A stretch of 64,000 bases of DNA. Origin: RGIG5579 sp045597125 (GTDB taxonomy: Bacteria; Bacillota; Clostridia; Oscillospirales; SIG627). The notes below the pieces were generated by a model. That model was not told where the DNA came from, did not search any database, and saw nothing but the letters and a program-made list of their open reading frames with translations. The stretch lies in the NCBI GenBank assembly GCA_045597125.1, contig JAZODR010000013.1, forward strand, positions 62,001 to 126,000. Reading direction: 5' to 3'. The translations under genes and the position numbers were made by a program. Below are positions 24,057 through 32,722 of the stretch, one piece after another (within the stretch, counting starts at the first letter, position 1; each line of letters starts with the position of its first letter).

Positions 24057-25022
24057 ATGGAACGAAATTATGTGTATATATCAGAAAGCACCGATGCCCA
24101 TGTGAATATGGCAACAGACGAGTGGTTTTTGAAATATGTAAAAGATGGTGATTTAATTCTGCATTTTTATCAGAATGAAAATGCAGTCATTATTGGTAAA
24201 GGGCAAAATCCTTGGGTAGAGTGCGATCTGGCAAAAATGGAGAAAGATGGTGTCCAGCTTGCCCGCAGACTCAGTGGCGGCGGCGCTGTTTACCACGATC
24301 TTGGAAATTTGAATTTTTCTTTTATATGCGGAAAAGATCGCTTTGATAAACAGGAGCTTTTGGGGCTTGTTGCAAAAGCGTTAAATGAGCTTGGAATCAA
24401 CTGTGAGTTTTCTGGCCGAAACGATCTTCTTTGCGACGGGAAGAAATTTTCGGGGAATGCTCTTGCCGATTATAAAGGCGCAAAGCTGTTTCACGGAACG
24501 CTCCTTGTTTCCAGCAATTTGGAAACTCTTTCGGGGTATTTAACCGTAGATCCTAAGAAAATTCATTCTAAAGGAATTGCTTCCGTGCGTTCCCGCGTTT
24601 GCAATTTGACCGAATTTCGCACGGATTTGACTGTGAAAGACTTGCAAAAAAGGCTTGTCAAGGTCTTTGCCCGATGGGGTGGATATTACGGCGAATTTTC
24701 TTTTTCTAATCGGGAACAGGCCCAGGTGGCGGAATTGACCCGCCGTCATTGTGATCCCGCTTGGTATTTGGGACAAACTCCGAAATTTGATTTTGAGTTC
24801 CGTGAGCGTCTTCCTTGGGGGTCTTTACAGCTTTGTATTCTTGCGGAAAAAGGAAAGATTACGTCTGCTCGTGCTTTTTCCGATGCGATGGATCCCACCC
24901 TTTGCTCTGCCATCGAAGATACCCTTGTAGGTGTGTTTTGTGACAACAAGTCTATGCAGGAAGCTTTTGAAGCATCTTCCGTCCCCGAAATAAAGATTCT
25001 TGCCCAATACCGATTCCTGTAA
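24057..25022 (+). CDS. lplA: Lipoate-protein ligase A
   Basis: 321 residues. The BPL/LplA catalytic domain shows 'NAVIIGKGQNPWVECDL', the RRxSGGGAVYHDLGN motif near residue 75, and 'GNALADYKGAKLFHGTLLV'; a C-terminal LplA accessory domain follows (from about 255). It adenylates lipoate and transfers it to lipoyl domains. An ideal AGGAGG precedes the ATG. It has its own promoter and terminator. Confidence 0.93.
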   Translation: MERNYVYISESTDAHVNMATDEWFLKYVKDGDLILHFYQNENAVIIGKGQNPWVECDLAKMEKDGVQLARRLSGGGAVYHDLGNLNFSFICGKDRFDKQELLGLVAKALNELGINCEFSGRNDLLCDGKKFSGNALADYKGAKLFHGTLLVSSNLETLSGYLTVDPKKIHSKGIASVRSRVCNLTEFRTDLTVKDLQKRLVKVFARWGGYYGEFSFSNREQAQVAELTRRHCDPAWYLGQTPKFDFEFRERLPWGSLQLCILAEKGKITSARAFSDAMDPTLCSAIEDTLVGVFCDNKSMQEAFEASSVPEIKILAQYRFL

Positions 25023-25052
25023 AAAAAATCCGCTGAATTTCAGCGGATTTTT
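25021..25052. terminator. Bidirectional terminator between lplA and mrp
   Basis: A 9-bp stem (ATCCGCTGA/TCAGCGGAT) with a 3-base loop and A/T runs on both sides, between converging genes. Confidence 0.87.
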
Positions 25053-25057
25053 TGTAA

Positions 25058-25873
25058 TTAACCCAGGATTGTATCAAGTAGACTGTTCAGAGGGGCGGTT
25101 GGGTATTGCTCCACTTTTCCTTCATCTACAAGCCCTGCAAGGGCGGGATCAATGGGCAAACGGGCAAAAGCGGGAATATCAAACGTCTTTGCGGTTGCCT
25201 CTACATGGCTTTCACCGAAAATGGAATGCTCTTTTCCGCAATCGGGGCAGGTGTAATAGGACATATTTTCAACCAGACCGAGAATGGGAATATTCATCAG
25301 TTTTGCCATTTTTACTGCCTTTTCCACAATCATCGTAACCAGCTCTTGCGGAGAGGTTACAATGATGATTCCGTCCACGGGCAGGGACTGGAATACGGTG
25401 AGAGGTACGTCGCCTGTTCCGGGAGGCATATCCACGTACATATAGTCTACCTCGCCCCAGTTTACCTCAGTCCAGAATTGTTTTACCGTACCTGCGATTA
25501 CAGGTCCGCGCCATACGATGGGATCACTTTCGTTTTCAAGGAGCAGATTCAAGCTCATTACCTTGATGCCCCCAAGGCTTTCTGCAGGGATGAGACCATC
25601 ATCATCGGCGGTGGCTCTCTGGTGAATACCAAATGCTTTGGGGATACTGGGTCCGGTAAGATCTGCATCCAGAATCGCCACTTTTTTACCTGCTTTTGCA
25701 CTTGCGCTTGCAAGTAGGGAAGTAACCAGGCTCTTGCCTACGCCGCCTTTGCCTGATACGATGCCGATTACCTTTTTAACGTTACTGTTTTTGTTAGGAG
25801 ATTCTACCAAACTTTCTTTTCTTTCGCTGCAATTTTGCGAACAACTGCTGCAATCATGGGTACATTCGCTCAT
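25058..25873 (-). CDS. Mrp/NBP35-type iron-sulfur carrier P-loop ATPase
   Basis: 271 residues. The N-terminus has a Cys-rich motif typical of the NBP35 branch ('CTHDCSSCSQNC'), followed by the deviant Walker A 'GKGGVGKSLVTSLLA' and a CPDC motif in 'YYTCPDCGKEH' near residue 205 that can bind a bridging Fe-S cluster. Such proteins load Fe-S clusters onto target apoproteins. A sigma-A promoter lies directly upstream. Confidence 0.92.
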   Translation of the reverse strand: MSECTHDCSSCSQNCSERKESLVESPNKNSNVKKVIGIVSGKGGVGKSLVTSLLASASAKAGKKVAILDADLTGPSIPKAFGIHQRATADDDGLIPAESLGGIKVMSLNLLLENESDPIVWRGPVIAGTVKQFWTEVNWGEVDYMYVDMPPGTGDVPLTVFQSLPVDGIIIVTSPQELVTMIVEKAVKMAKLMNIPILGLVENMSYYTCPDCGKEHSIFGESHVEATAKTFDIPAFARLPIDPALAGLVDEGKVEQYPTAPLNSLLDTILG

Positions 25874-25898
25874 AGTTCTACCTCGCTTTCAAAGTATC

Positions 25899-25926
25899 AT
25901 TATAGTACCTTTTTCCTTTTTGTCAA
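25899..25926 (-). promoter_or_regulatory. Sigma-A promoter of the mrp gene
   Basis: TTGACA (25926-25921) and TATAAT (25904-25899) on the minus strand with 16-bp spacing. Confidence 0.8.
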
Positions 25927-25935
25927 GAATTCATC

Positions 25936-25964
25936 TTTACATTTCTATCTCTTTATTGTATAAT
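25936..25964 (+). promoter_or_regulatory. Sigma-A promoter of the lnt-recD2 operon
   Basis: TTTACA (25936-25941) and TATAAT (25959-25964) with 17-bp spacing, 31 bp before lnt. It is back to back with the mrp promoter. Confidence 0.75.
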
Positions 25965-25995
25965 AATTTATCTAAGTTTATGGGGGGGGATTTGG

Positions 25996-27519
25996 ATGAA
26001 GTGTTTTCGGAATTTTTTCGCAAAGCCGTATGTTTTGCTTGCGTTTTCCGCCCTTCTTGCCGCCTTGCCTCTGACGTTTCCGTCCCTGTTCCTTTTGTCT
26101 TGGGTGGCTTTTGTCCCTTTTTTTCTTGCCACTCTCGTTTGTAAAGGGAACATTTTTCATGCATTGGGACGTGGGATTTTTTTTGGCTTTTTGTATTATG
26201 CTTTTGTTTATTATTGGTTTCTTTGGCTTTATCCTTTGGATTTTGCGGGAATGGACAATATCGCATCTCTGGCCGTAGTGCTTCTTGCCTGGCTCGGCAT
26301 CAGTCTTGTTCACGGCGCGCTTTTTGCTATTCCTATGCTACTTTGTCATCTTGTGGGAAGAAAGAGCGAAAACCGTCCTTTTTTGCTTTTTACTGCGATT
26401 CTCGGTATTCTTTTGGCAGAGTGGATTCCTACGTTTACCCAACTTGCTTTTCCGTGGGTCAGATTGTCCCTTGGGCATTATAAAGCTCCCGCGATGATTC
26501 AATTTGCTTCGGTGTTTGGTATTTACGGAGTGGATTTTCTCCTCCTTTCCTTTTCCGCGCTTCTAACTCTTGCTTTGATAAGCGGAGATAAGAAAAAGAA
26601 ACTTGCATTTTGTATGTCTGCACTGGTTCTTTTTGCGTCCAATTTGGCTTTTGGTATTGTTCGGCTTTCCACTGCAAAGGATGGACAATCTCTTACTGTT
26701 TCTTCGGTTCAGGGTTGTGTTCTCTCGGGAGAAAAATGGAGCGGCCAAGGGGCGATGGAAACCTATTTGGATTTAACGCGTCAAGCCCCTTCTTGCGATT
26801 TGATTTTGTGGCCGGAGAGTGCTATTCCAACAAATCTTGCAACCAATCCTCAATTATTGGAGGAATATCAAGCGCTGTCTGAAGAGAAGGATGCTCCGAT
26901 TTTGATGGGATGCTTTTGGAAGATCGGTTCCCAAACCTCCAATAGCGTTGTGCTGCTTGATGCCAATTCCGTGTCTGACGTATATTCCAAGCGGCATTTG
27001 GTGCCCTTCGGTGAAAAAATGCCATACCGCTTTGTTTTGTCCCGCCTTTTTCCAATTTTGGAAGAGATCAATATGCTTTCTTCCGATCTTGCGGAAGGGG
27101 AAAGCTCTGTCATTATCGAAAACTTTGGAAGTCTGATTTGTTTTGAATCCTTGTTTCCTCAACTTGCTCGTCAGAGCGTGAATGACGGTGCGGAGATGAT
27201 CGTTCTTGTAACCAATGATTCTTGGTATAAGGATTCTCCCGGCGTTTGGCAGCACCTGGCTCACGCGGTGTTCCGCAGTGTGGAGAATTCCCGTAGCATC
27301 GCTCGCTGTGCCAATTCGGGTGTATCTGCTTTCATCGACTCCCGTGGCAGAGTGAAAAGTGTTCTTGGTCCACTGGAAAAGGGAGTTCTCACCGATACCG
27401 TCTCTTTTTCCGATGAAACGACGATTTATACTGTTTTGGGAGACGTTTTTCTCCCTTGTCTTATTGCCCTTTGGGTGATTCTATGGGGAAGGAGGAAGAA
27501 AAATGCCCGAGAAAAATGA
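25996..27519 (+). CDS. lnt: Apolipoprotein N-acyltransferase
   Basis: 507 residues: about six N-terminal membrane helices, a periplasm-type nitrilase (CN hydrolase) domain from about 230 to 470, and a final helix. The catalytic residues known from E. coli Lnt have counterparts: Glu in 'LWPESAIP', Lys in 'YSKRHLVPFGE', Cys and Glu in 'LICFESLF'. Lnt adds the third acyl chain to lipoproteins. It is best known from diderms and Actinobacteria, so its presence in a sporulating Clostridia-type genome is notable. The 3' end overlaps recD2 by 17 bp. Confidence 0.9.
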   Translation: MKCFRNFFAKPYVLLAFSALLAALPLTFPSLFLLSWVAFVPFFLATLVCKGNIFHALGRGIFFGFLYYAFVYYWFLWLYPLDFAGMDNIASLAVVLLAWLGISLVHGALFAIPMLLCHLVGRKSENRPFLLFTAILGILLAEWIPTFTQLAFPWVRLSLGHYKAPAMIQFASVFGIYGVDFLLLSFSALLTLALISGDKKKKLAFCMSALVLFASNLAFGIVRLSTAKDGQSLTVSSVQGCVLSGEKWSGQGAMETYLDLTRQAPSCDLILWPESAIPTNLATNPQLLEEYQALSEEKDAPILMGCFWKIGSQTSNSVVLLDANSVSDVYSKRHLVPFGEKMPYRFVLSRLFPILEEINMLSSDLAEGESSVIIENFGSLICFESLFPQLARQSVNDGAEMIVLVTNDSWYKDSPGVWQHLAHAVFRSVENSRSIARCANSGVSAFIDSRGRVKSVLGPLEKGVLTDTVSFSDETTIYTVLGDVFLPCLIALWVILWGRRKKNAREK

Positions 27520-29728
27520 CCTTGTCACCATTGAAGGCGAAATTGAAGATATTGTATTTCAAAGTGATGAAACGGGTTATACGGTTTGCTCTATCGAATG
27601 GGAGCGAGAGCCCGTCACCCTCGTGGGGATTATGCCCAGTTTGATGGTGGGGGATGCTATCCGAGCGATGGGCTCCTGGGTGAATCATCCTACCTACGGC
27701 AAACAGTTCAAGGTAAGCTATTTTGAGAAAAGTATTCCTGCTGATGAAAATGCAATGCTGCGCTATCTCTCCTCTCGTGCCATTCGCGGAGTGGGACCCA
27801 AACTTGCCCAGCGCATCGTTTCACAGTTTGGGGATGCTACCTTTGACGTGATGGAAAATAATCCCGACTTGCTTTCCGATGTGCACGGTATTTCTCCTCG
27901 CAAGGCAAGAGAGATTTCCGATGCTTTTCGGGAACAATTCGGAGTTCGCAATATTATGATGTTCTTCAGCGGCTATTTTGGGATGACTACCTCCGTGCGT
28001 ATTTATAAGCGATGGGGAAATGCCGCCGTGGATATTATCAAGAAAAATCCTTATCTGCTTTGTGACGAAATCTACGGAATCGGATTTGAACGAGCAGATT
28101 CTATGGCGAAAAGCCTTGGAATGGAAGGTGATTCCCATGAGCGAATCCGTGCCGGTTTACACTATGTTTTAAGGTACAATGCAGGTGCAAACGGACACAC
28201 TTTTTTGCCACGGGAAAAACTGATTGCCACGGGAGCGAAGCTTTTGGAGCTGAAGGAGGAGCAGGTTCGCTCTTGTCTTGATATTTTGTGCAAAGAAGCA
28301 GATTTGATTCTGCATTCTGCCAGTGAAGATAAGGCGGTATATCTTCCCGAGTATTTTCACGCGGAAACATTTTGTGCCGCCAAGCTGATTGAACTTTCCC
28401 GTATCAATCTTTATGGCTCTATTTCGGGAATGGACGATTTGATTGCTGAAATAGAGCGTGATGAGGGGATTACCTATGCCCCTGCACAGTTGGGTGCTAT
28501 AAGAAGCGCCATTGAATCCCCCGTGACCATTTTGACGGGTGGACCCGGAACGGGCAAGACTACCATTGTCAAAGCCATTGTGAATGTTTTTAGCCGTGTG
28601 GGAATGGAGATTGCCCTTGCCGCACCTACAGGCAGAGCCGCGAAACGCATGAGTCAGTCCTGCTGCTTTGAGGCAAAGACCCTTCACCGCCTTTTGGAAA
28701 TGGAATATTCTCCTGATGAAAAGGTGAAATTTGCTCGCAATGAGCGAAATCCGCTGGATATGGATGCTATAATCATTGACGAGCTTTCCATGGTGGACGT
28801 TCTTCTCTTTTCCGGTTTTCTTAAAGCGGTTCGTCCGGGTACGCGCCTTGTGCTGATTGGAGATAGCGATCAGCTTCCCAGTGTCGGTGCGGGAGAGGTG
28901 CTTCGTGAAACCATTTCTTCCCGTGCCTTTAAGGTTTGCCGCTTGGACCGTATTTTCCGTCAAAGCGGCGAAAGTATGATTGTGGAAAATGCACACCGTA
29001 TCAATCACGGAGAAGTGCCTTTGCCTTCTAGCCGTGACGGGGATTTTTTTATTTTGCAGAGAAACAGTATTCCGTCTGTTGCAACCACCATCGTATCCCT
29101 TTGCAAGGAGCGGTTGCCTGCTACCTACGGAAAGGATATTCTGGAAGGAATTCAGGTCATCAGTTGTACGCGAAAAGGAGAACTGGGCACTGCAAGATTG
29201 AATGCAATACTCCAGTCGGCGCTGAATCCTCCTGCACCGAGCAAAGCCGAAAAGGCTGTGGGGGATGTGATTTTTCGTGTTGGCGATAAGGTGATGCAGA
29301 TTCGGAATAATTATGATGCTCAGTGGCAGGATGCCAACAATGAAGATATTATCGGTATGGGCGTATTTAACGGCGATATCGGAAAAATCGTGGAAATTAG
29401 TAGTACACGCGAAAGCGTTACCGTGGATTATGATTCGCGCCTTGTGGAATATCCTTTTGAGGACCTTTGCGAGATTGAGCATGCCTTTGCCGTAACGGTA
29501 CATAAAAGTCAGGGGAGTGAATACCCAGTGGTGATTATGCCCGTGTATAATCCTCCGCCCTTACTTGCTACCCGAAATCTGATTTATACCGCGGTGACCC
29601 GTGCAAGAAAAATGGTTATCCTTGTGGGCGACGACCGTTCTATCGCCACGATGGTGCAAAATGATTATAAGGCTCTGCGTTATACGGGTCTTGCAGAAAT
29701 GTATCGCGTTTTTAAGGAGAAAGTTTAA
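27503..29728 (+). CDS. recD2: RecD2-type SF1B DNA helicase
   Basis: 741 residues: an OB-like N-terminal domain, helix-hairpin-helix repeats ('AIRGVGPKLAQRIVSQFG', 'VHGISPRKAREIS'), then the SF1B motor with Walker A 'GGPGTGKTTIV' near residue 350, motif Ia 'APTGRAAKRM', Walker B 'IIIDELSMVD', and motif VI-type 'AVTVHKSQGSEYPVV'. It is a 5'-3' helicase outside RecBCD, tied to replication-fork and mismatch handling. AGGAGG sits inside the lnt 3' end. Confidence 0.94.
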   Translation: MPEKNDLVTIEGEIEDIVFQSDETGYTVCSIEWEREPVTLVGIMPSLMVGDAIRAMGSWVNHPTYGKQFKVSYFEKSIPADENAMLRYLSSRAIRGVGPKLAQRIVSQFGDATFDVMENNPDLLSDVHGISPRKAREISDAFREQFGVRNIMMFFSGYFGMTTSVRIYKRWGNAAVDIIKKNPYLLCDEIYGIGFERADSMAKSLGMEGDSHERIRAGLHYVLRYNAGANGHTFLPREKLIATGAKLLELKEEQVRSCLDILCKEADLILHSASEDKAVYLPEYFHAETFCAAKLIELSRINLYGSISGMDDLIAEIERDEGITYAPAQLGAIRSAIESPVTILTGGPGTGKTTIVKAIVNVFSRVGMEIALAAPTGRAAKRMSQSCCFEAKTLHRLLEMEYSPDEKVKFARNERNPLDMDAIIIDELSMVDVLLFSGFLKAVRPGTRLVLIGDSDQLPSVGAGEVLRETISSRAFKVCRLDRIFRQSGESMIVENAHRINHGEVPLPSSRDGDFFILQRNSIPSVATTIVSLCKERLPATYGKDILEGIQVISCTRKGELGTARLNAILQSALNPPAPSKAEKAVGDVIFRVGDKVMQIRNNYDAQWQDANNEDIIGMGVFNGDIGKIVEISSTRESVTVDYDSRLVEYPFEDLCEIEHAFAVTVHKSQGSEYPVVIMPVYNPPPLLATRNLIYTAVTRARKMVILVGDDRSIATMVQNDYKALRYTGLAEMYRVFKEKV

Positions 29729-30159
29729 TGTCCAAACAGAAAAAGCTTTTCATTTTATTGGGACTTTTTGTGGTCTTGGGTGGAATCTATTGGGGCGTTG
29801 GCGGCACGAAACTAACGCTTCTCATTACTTATTGCTATTACGCTCTCTGTTTGATTTTATCGGTGCTTTATGTACTGGTAGCGGGTGGTATTCGCCCTGT
29901 TGCCGATGAAAAATGTGGCAGAGAAGTAAAAAGTCCTGCGGTGAAAGGGGAGATTCATCCTGTTAAAAAGAGGGATAAATATCGCCGTTTCCGTGTAAAA
30001 ACCGAATTGAAAGAAGAGCGTTCTTCTGCGCTCAATTTGTTGAATATTCCCGAAGAAAAGAGAGGGATTCTTTGTACCTGGCTTCTTCTTAGCGCTATTC
30101 CGTTTTATCTAATCTTTCTTTTGGACTGGATTTTTTTGAAATTTTTTGCTGGAATCTGA
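29728..30159 (+). CDS. Hypothetical membrane protein
   Basis: 143 residues with two N-terminal membrane helices (about 7-25 and 29-52), a basic cytoplasmic middle (KKRDKYRRFRVK), and a C-terminal hydrophobic segment (ILCTWLLLSAIPFYLIFLLDWIF). No family recognised. Its ATG overlaps the recD2 stop (TAATG) and its end runs close to walJ, so it is an operon member. Confidence 0.65.
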   Translation: MSKQKKLFILLGLFVVLGGIYWGVGGTKLTLLITYCYYALCLILSVLYVLVAGGIRPVADEKCGREVKSPAVKGEIHPVKKRDKYRRFRVKTELKEERSSALNLLNIPEEKRGILCTWLLLSAIPFYLIFLLDWIFLKFFAGI

Positions 30160-30169
30160 AAGGCTGTTT

Positions 30170-30973
30170 ATGGTTTGTTATTCACTTTTTTCCGGTTCTT
30201 CCGGAAACTGCATTTATTTGGAGGATGGCGGTAGCCGCATTCTGATTGATGTGGGCGGCAGTATGCGTCAGATTGATCTTGCGTTACAAAAAGTGGGAAC
30301 TGCACTTTGCGAAATTGATGCGATTTGGATTACCCATGAGCATTCCGATCATACCAAAGGGCTTCCCGTTATGGCAAAACACCTGAGCATCCCTGTTTTC
30401 TGTCAGCATAAGGTGGCAAAAGAAGTATATTTGTCTTTGATGCAAAAGGGAAACCGCACCGAAGCCACTGCTCTTGCCAAGAATATCCGCACCGTTTTAC
30501 CGGGCGAGGAATACGAGGTTGGAAATCTTCTGATTACTCCCTTCCAAACTCCCCACGATAGCGTAGATAGTCAAGGATTTATTATTGGAGACAGAGAACT
30601 TGGGATTGCTACGGACTTAGGACACGTTTCCCCCGATGTAGCTTTGTACCTGACGGGCTGTAAAAACGTTATACTCGAGTCCAATCACGACGTAAAAATG
30701 CTTTATGACGGACCTTATCCCCCCTATTTAAAAGAACGCGTGGCATCTGATAACGGTCATTTAAACAATGCGGATTGTGCTGCTTTTGCAGGTAAACTGC
30801 TGGCGGCGGGGTGTGAGAATTTCACATTGTTTCATCTTTCTTCTGAGAACAATACGCCCAAGATTGCATTGGATGAAACTCTTGCGGTTTTGTGCGGGAA
30901 AATGGGTGCGGTGCAGGATCGAGATTTTCGTTTGCAAGTCTCTAGGCGGCATGAGGTGACGAGAGTATTATGA
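30170..30973 (+). CDS. walJ: WalJ/YycJ-type MBL-fold hydrolase
   Basis: 267 residues starting 'MVCYSLFSGSSGNCIYLE', the signature beginning of YycJ proteins, with the metal motif 'WITHEHSDHTKG' near residue 55, 'GIATDLGHVS' and 'ILESNHD'. This family has 5'-exonuclease-like activity and is linked in Bacillus to DNA repair and to the WalRK operon; here it is beside recD2 and rlmH, with no walRK. The ATG at 30170 is preferred because the protein then starts at the conserved SGSSGN region. Confidence 0.88.
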   Translation: MVCYSLFSGSSGNCIYLEDGGSRILIDVGGSMRQIDLALQKVGTALCEIDAIWITHEHSDHTKGLPVMAKHLSIPVFCQHKVAKEVYLSLMQKGNRTEATALAKNIRTVLPGEEYEVGNLLITPFQTPHDSVDSQGFIIGDRELGIATDLGHVSPDVALYLTGCKNVILESNHDVKMLYDGPYPPYLKERVASDNGHLNNADCAAFAGKLLAAGCENFTLFHLSSENNTPKIALDETLAVLCGKMGAVQDRDFRLQVSRRHEVTRVL

Positions 30974-31464
30974 ATTTTGCTATTTTGCATATGGGTCAGG
31001 GAAAGGAACGCTACTATAAAGAAGCCTTTGACGAATATTGCAAACGGATGAATTCTTTTGGTTCCTTGACTTCCGTTCCCCTTAAGCCTTGGAAAACACC
31101 GGGGAGGGAACTGACTCCCGATGAAATCCGCATTGCTCTGGAAAAAGAGGCGGAAGTCTTTGAAGAAAAATTATCTTCGCCTAAATTTTCTAAAAGCTAT
31201 AAAATTGCCCTTTGTATTGAGGGAAAAACTCTGTCTTCGGAGGAACTTGCCCAATTGTTTGATCGGGTTGGGGGTGGTGGCAGGAATACGGTGGTATTTC
31301 TCATCGGCTCCTCTTGGGGCCTTCACGAAAGGATTAAGGAAATGTGCGACCTTCGTCTGTCCTTTTCTCCTATGACCTTTCCCCATTCTTTGTTTAAAGT
31401 GATGCTTGCCGAGCAAATTTACCGCGCTGCGGGAATCTTGGCGGGCAATCAGTATCACAAATAA
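30970..31464 (+). CDS. rlmH: 23S rRNA (pseudouridine1915-N3)-methyltransferase RlmH
   Basis: 164 residues with the RlmH (SPOUT) pattern: 'YYKEAFDEYCKRM' near the N-terminus, 'ALCIEGKTLSSEELA', and the SAM-binding knot 'VVFLIGSSWGLHERI' plus 'LSFSPMTFPHSLFKVMLAEQIYRA'. It methylates pseudouridine 1915 in helix 69. It overlaps walJ by ATGA; the walJ-rlmH pair is conserved in Firmicutes. Confidence 0.94.
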   Translation: MNFAILHMGQGKERYYKEAFDEYCKRMNSFGSLTSVPLKPWKTPGRELTPDEIRIALEKEAEVFEEKLSSPKFSKSYKIALCIEGKTLSSEELAQLFDRVGGGGRNTVVFLIGSSWGLHERIKEMCDLRLSFSPMTFPHSLFKVMLAEQIYRAAGILAGNQYHK

Positions 31465-31483
31465 TATTTTTGAGGTGTTTTTG

Positions 31484-32692
31484 ATGAAAAATGTATTTAC
31501 TCCGGCAAAGATTCTTTTGCCCAAAGATAATCCGGAAACTTGGGCGGTAATTGCCTGTGACCAGTTTTCTTCTGAGAGGGAATATTGGGATCGAGTAACC
31601 GAAACGGTAGGCAGTCGCCCCTCTACTCTGCATATGGTCGTGCCCGAAGCCTATCTGGGCAGTCTTTCTATGGAAGAGGCATCCCTCTCCCGTAATGAAA
31701 AAATGACACAGTATCTTGAGGAAAATGTGTTTGCCCAATACGATAACGCTTTCATTTATGTAGAGCGTGAAATCACCGGAGGCAAACTCCGTCGCGGTAT
31801 CATCGGCAAACTGGATCTGGAGGCATACGATTATCTTGCAGGAACAAATCCTCCTGCCCGTGCCAGTGAAAAGACTGTAGTGGATCGTCTTCCTCCCCGT
31901 ATCAAGGTTCGTTCCGGCGCTTGTCTTGAAATGCCTCATATCCTGGTTCTTATTGACGATGAAAAGAGAGGTGCTATTGAGCCTTTGACCCGGAAAAAAT
32001 CCACTTTCGAGAAGGTGTATGATTTTGATCTGATGGAAAACGGCGGTCATATCCGAGGCTGGAAGCTCTCCGATGAAGAAGCGGTTCGCGTCACCCGGGC
32101 AATGGATGCTTTGGGGCAGCGTCAGGTTCAGTTTGTAATCGGAGATGGAAATCATTCTCTTGCCGCTGCAAAGGATTGCTGGAGAGAAATTAAGAAAACC
32201 TTGACTCCCAAGGAAGCTGAGAATCATCCTGCGCGGTTTGCTTTGGTGGAAATCTGCAATGTTTATGATGAAGGCATTGAATTTGAGCCAATCCACCGCA
32301 TTGTCTTCAACTGTGACCCTGAGGCGGTACTTGCAGACCTTATTGCTCACGCAGGGGATGAAGAAGGCAGAGAACTGGAAACGATTGCCAACGGAAAACG
32401 CGGTACGATTAAAATTGTTAATAATAGCCTTGGCGGTCTGATTGGTGCCATTCAGAGGGTGCTGGATAAGTGGGAAGAAGCCAAGGGTGTTACCGTGGAC
32501 TATATTCACGATGAAAAGGCGCTGGAAGAGCTTTCTCGTCAGCCAAACAGCCTTGCCATTTTTCTCCCCGCAATGAATAAATCCGATCTTTTTATTACCG
32601 TGGAAAAAGACGGTGTATTTCCTAAAAAGAGCTTTTCCATCGGCCACGCAAGAGATAAGCGCTATTATCTGGAATGCAGAAAAATCAAGTAA
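31484..32692 (+). CDS. DUF1015 family protein
   Basis: 402 residues of the DUF1015 type ('FTPAKILLPK', 'WAVIACDQFSSEREYW', 'FVIGDGNHSLAAAKDCW'). The GDGNHSLAAA motif with its His is the best-conserved feature and hints at a hydrolase or ligase-like active site, but no activity is established. ATG 31484 has GAGGTG upstream and the longer frame inside rlmH is not used. Last gene of the lnt operon, followed by a terminator. Confidence 0.85.
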   Translation: MKNVFTPAKILLPKDNPETWAVIACDQFSSEREYWDRVTETVGSRPSTLHMVVPEAYLGSLSMEEASLSRNEKMTQYLEENVFAQYDNAFIYVEREITGGKLRRGIIGKLDLEAYDYLAGTNPPARASEKTVVDRLPPRIKVRSGACLEMPHILVLIDDEKRGAIEPLTRKKSTFEKVYDFDLMENGGHIRGWKLSDEEAVRVTRAMDALGQRQVQFVIGDGNHSLAAAKDCWREIKKTLTPKEAENHPARFALVEICNVYDEGIEFEPIHRIVFNCDPEAVLADLIAHAGDEEGRELETIANGKRGTIKIVNNSLGGLIGAIQRVLDKWEEAKGVTVDYIHDEKALEELSRQPNSLAIFLPAMNKSDLFITVEKDGVFPKKSFSIGHARDKRYYLECRKIK

Positions 32693-32722
32693 AAAAATCG
32701 CGAGAATTTCTCGCGATTTTTT
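32691..32722. terminator. Bidirectional terminator between DUF1015 and capA-like genes
   Basis: A 10-bp perfect stem (AATCGCGAGA/TCTCGCGATT) with A and T runs on both sides. Confidence 0.87.
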
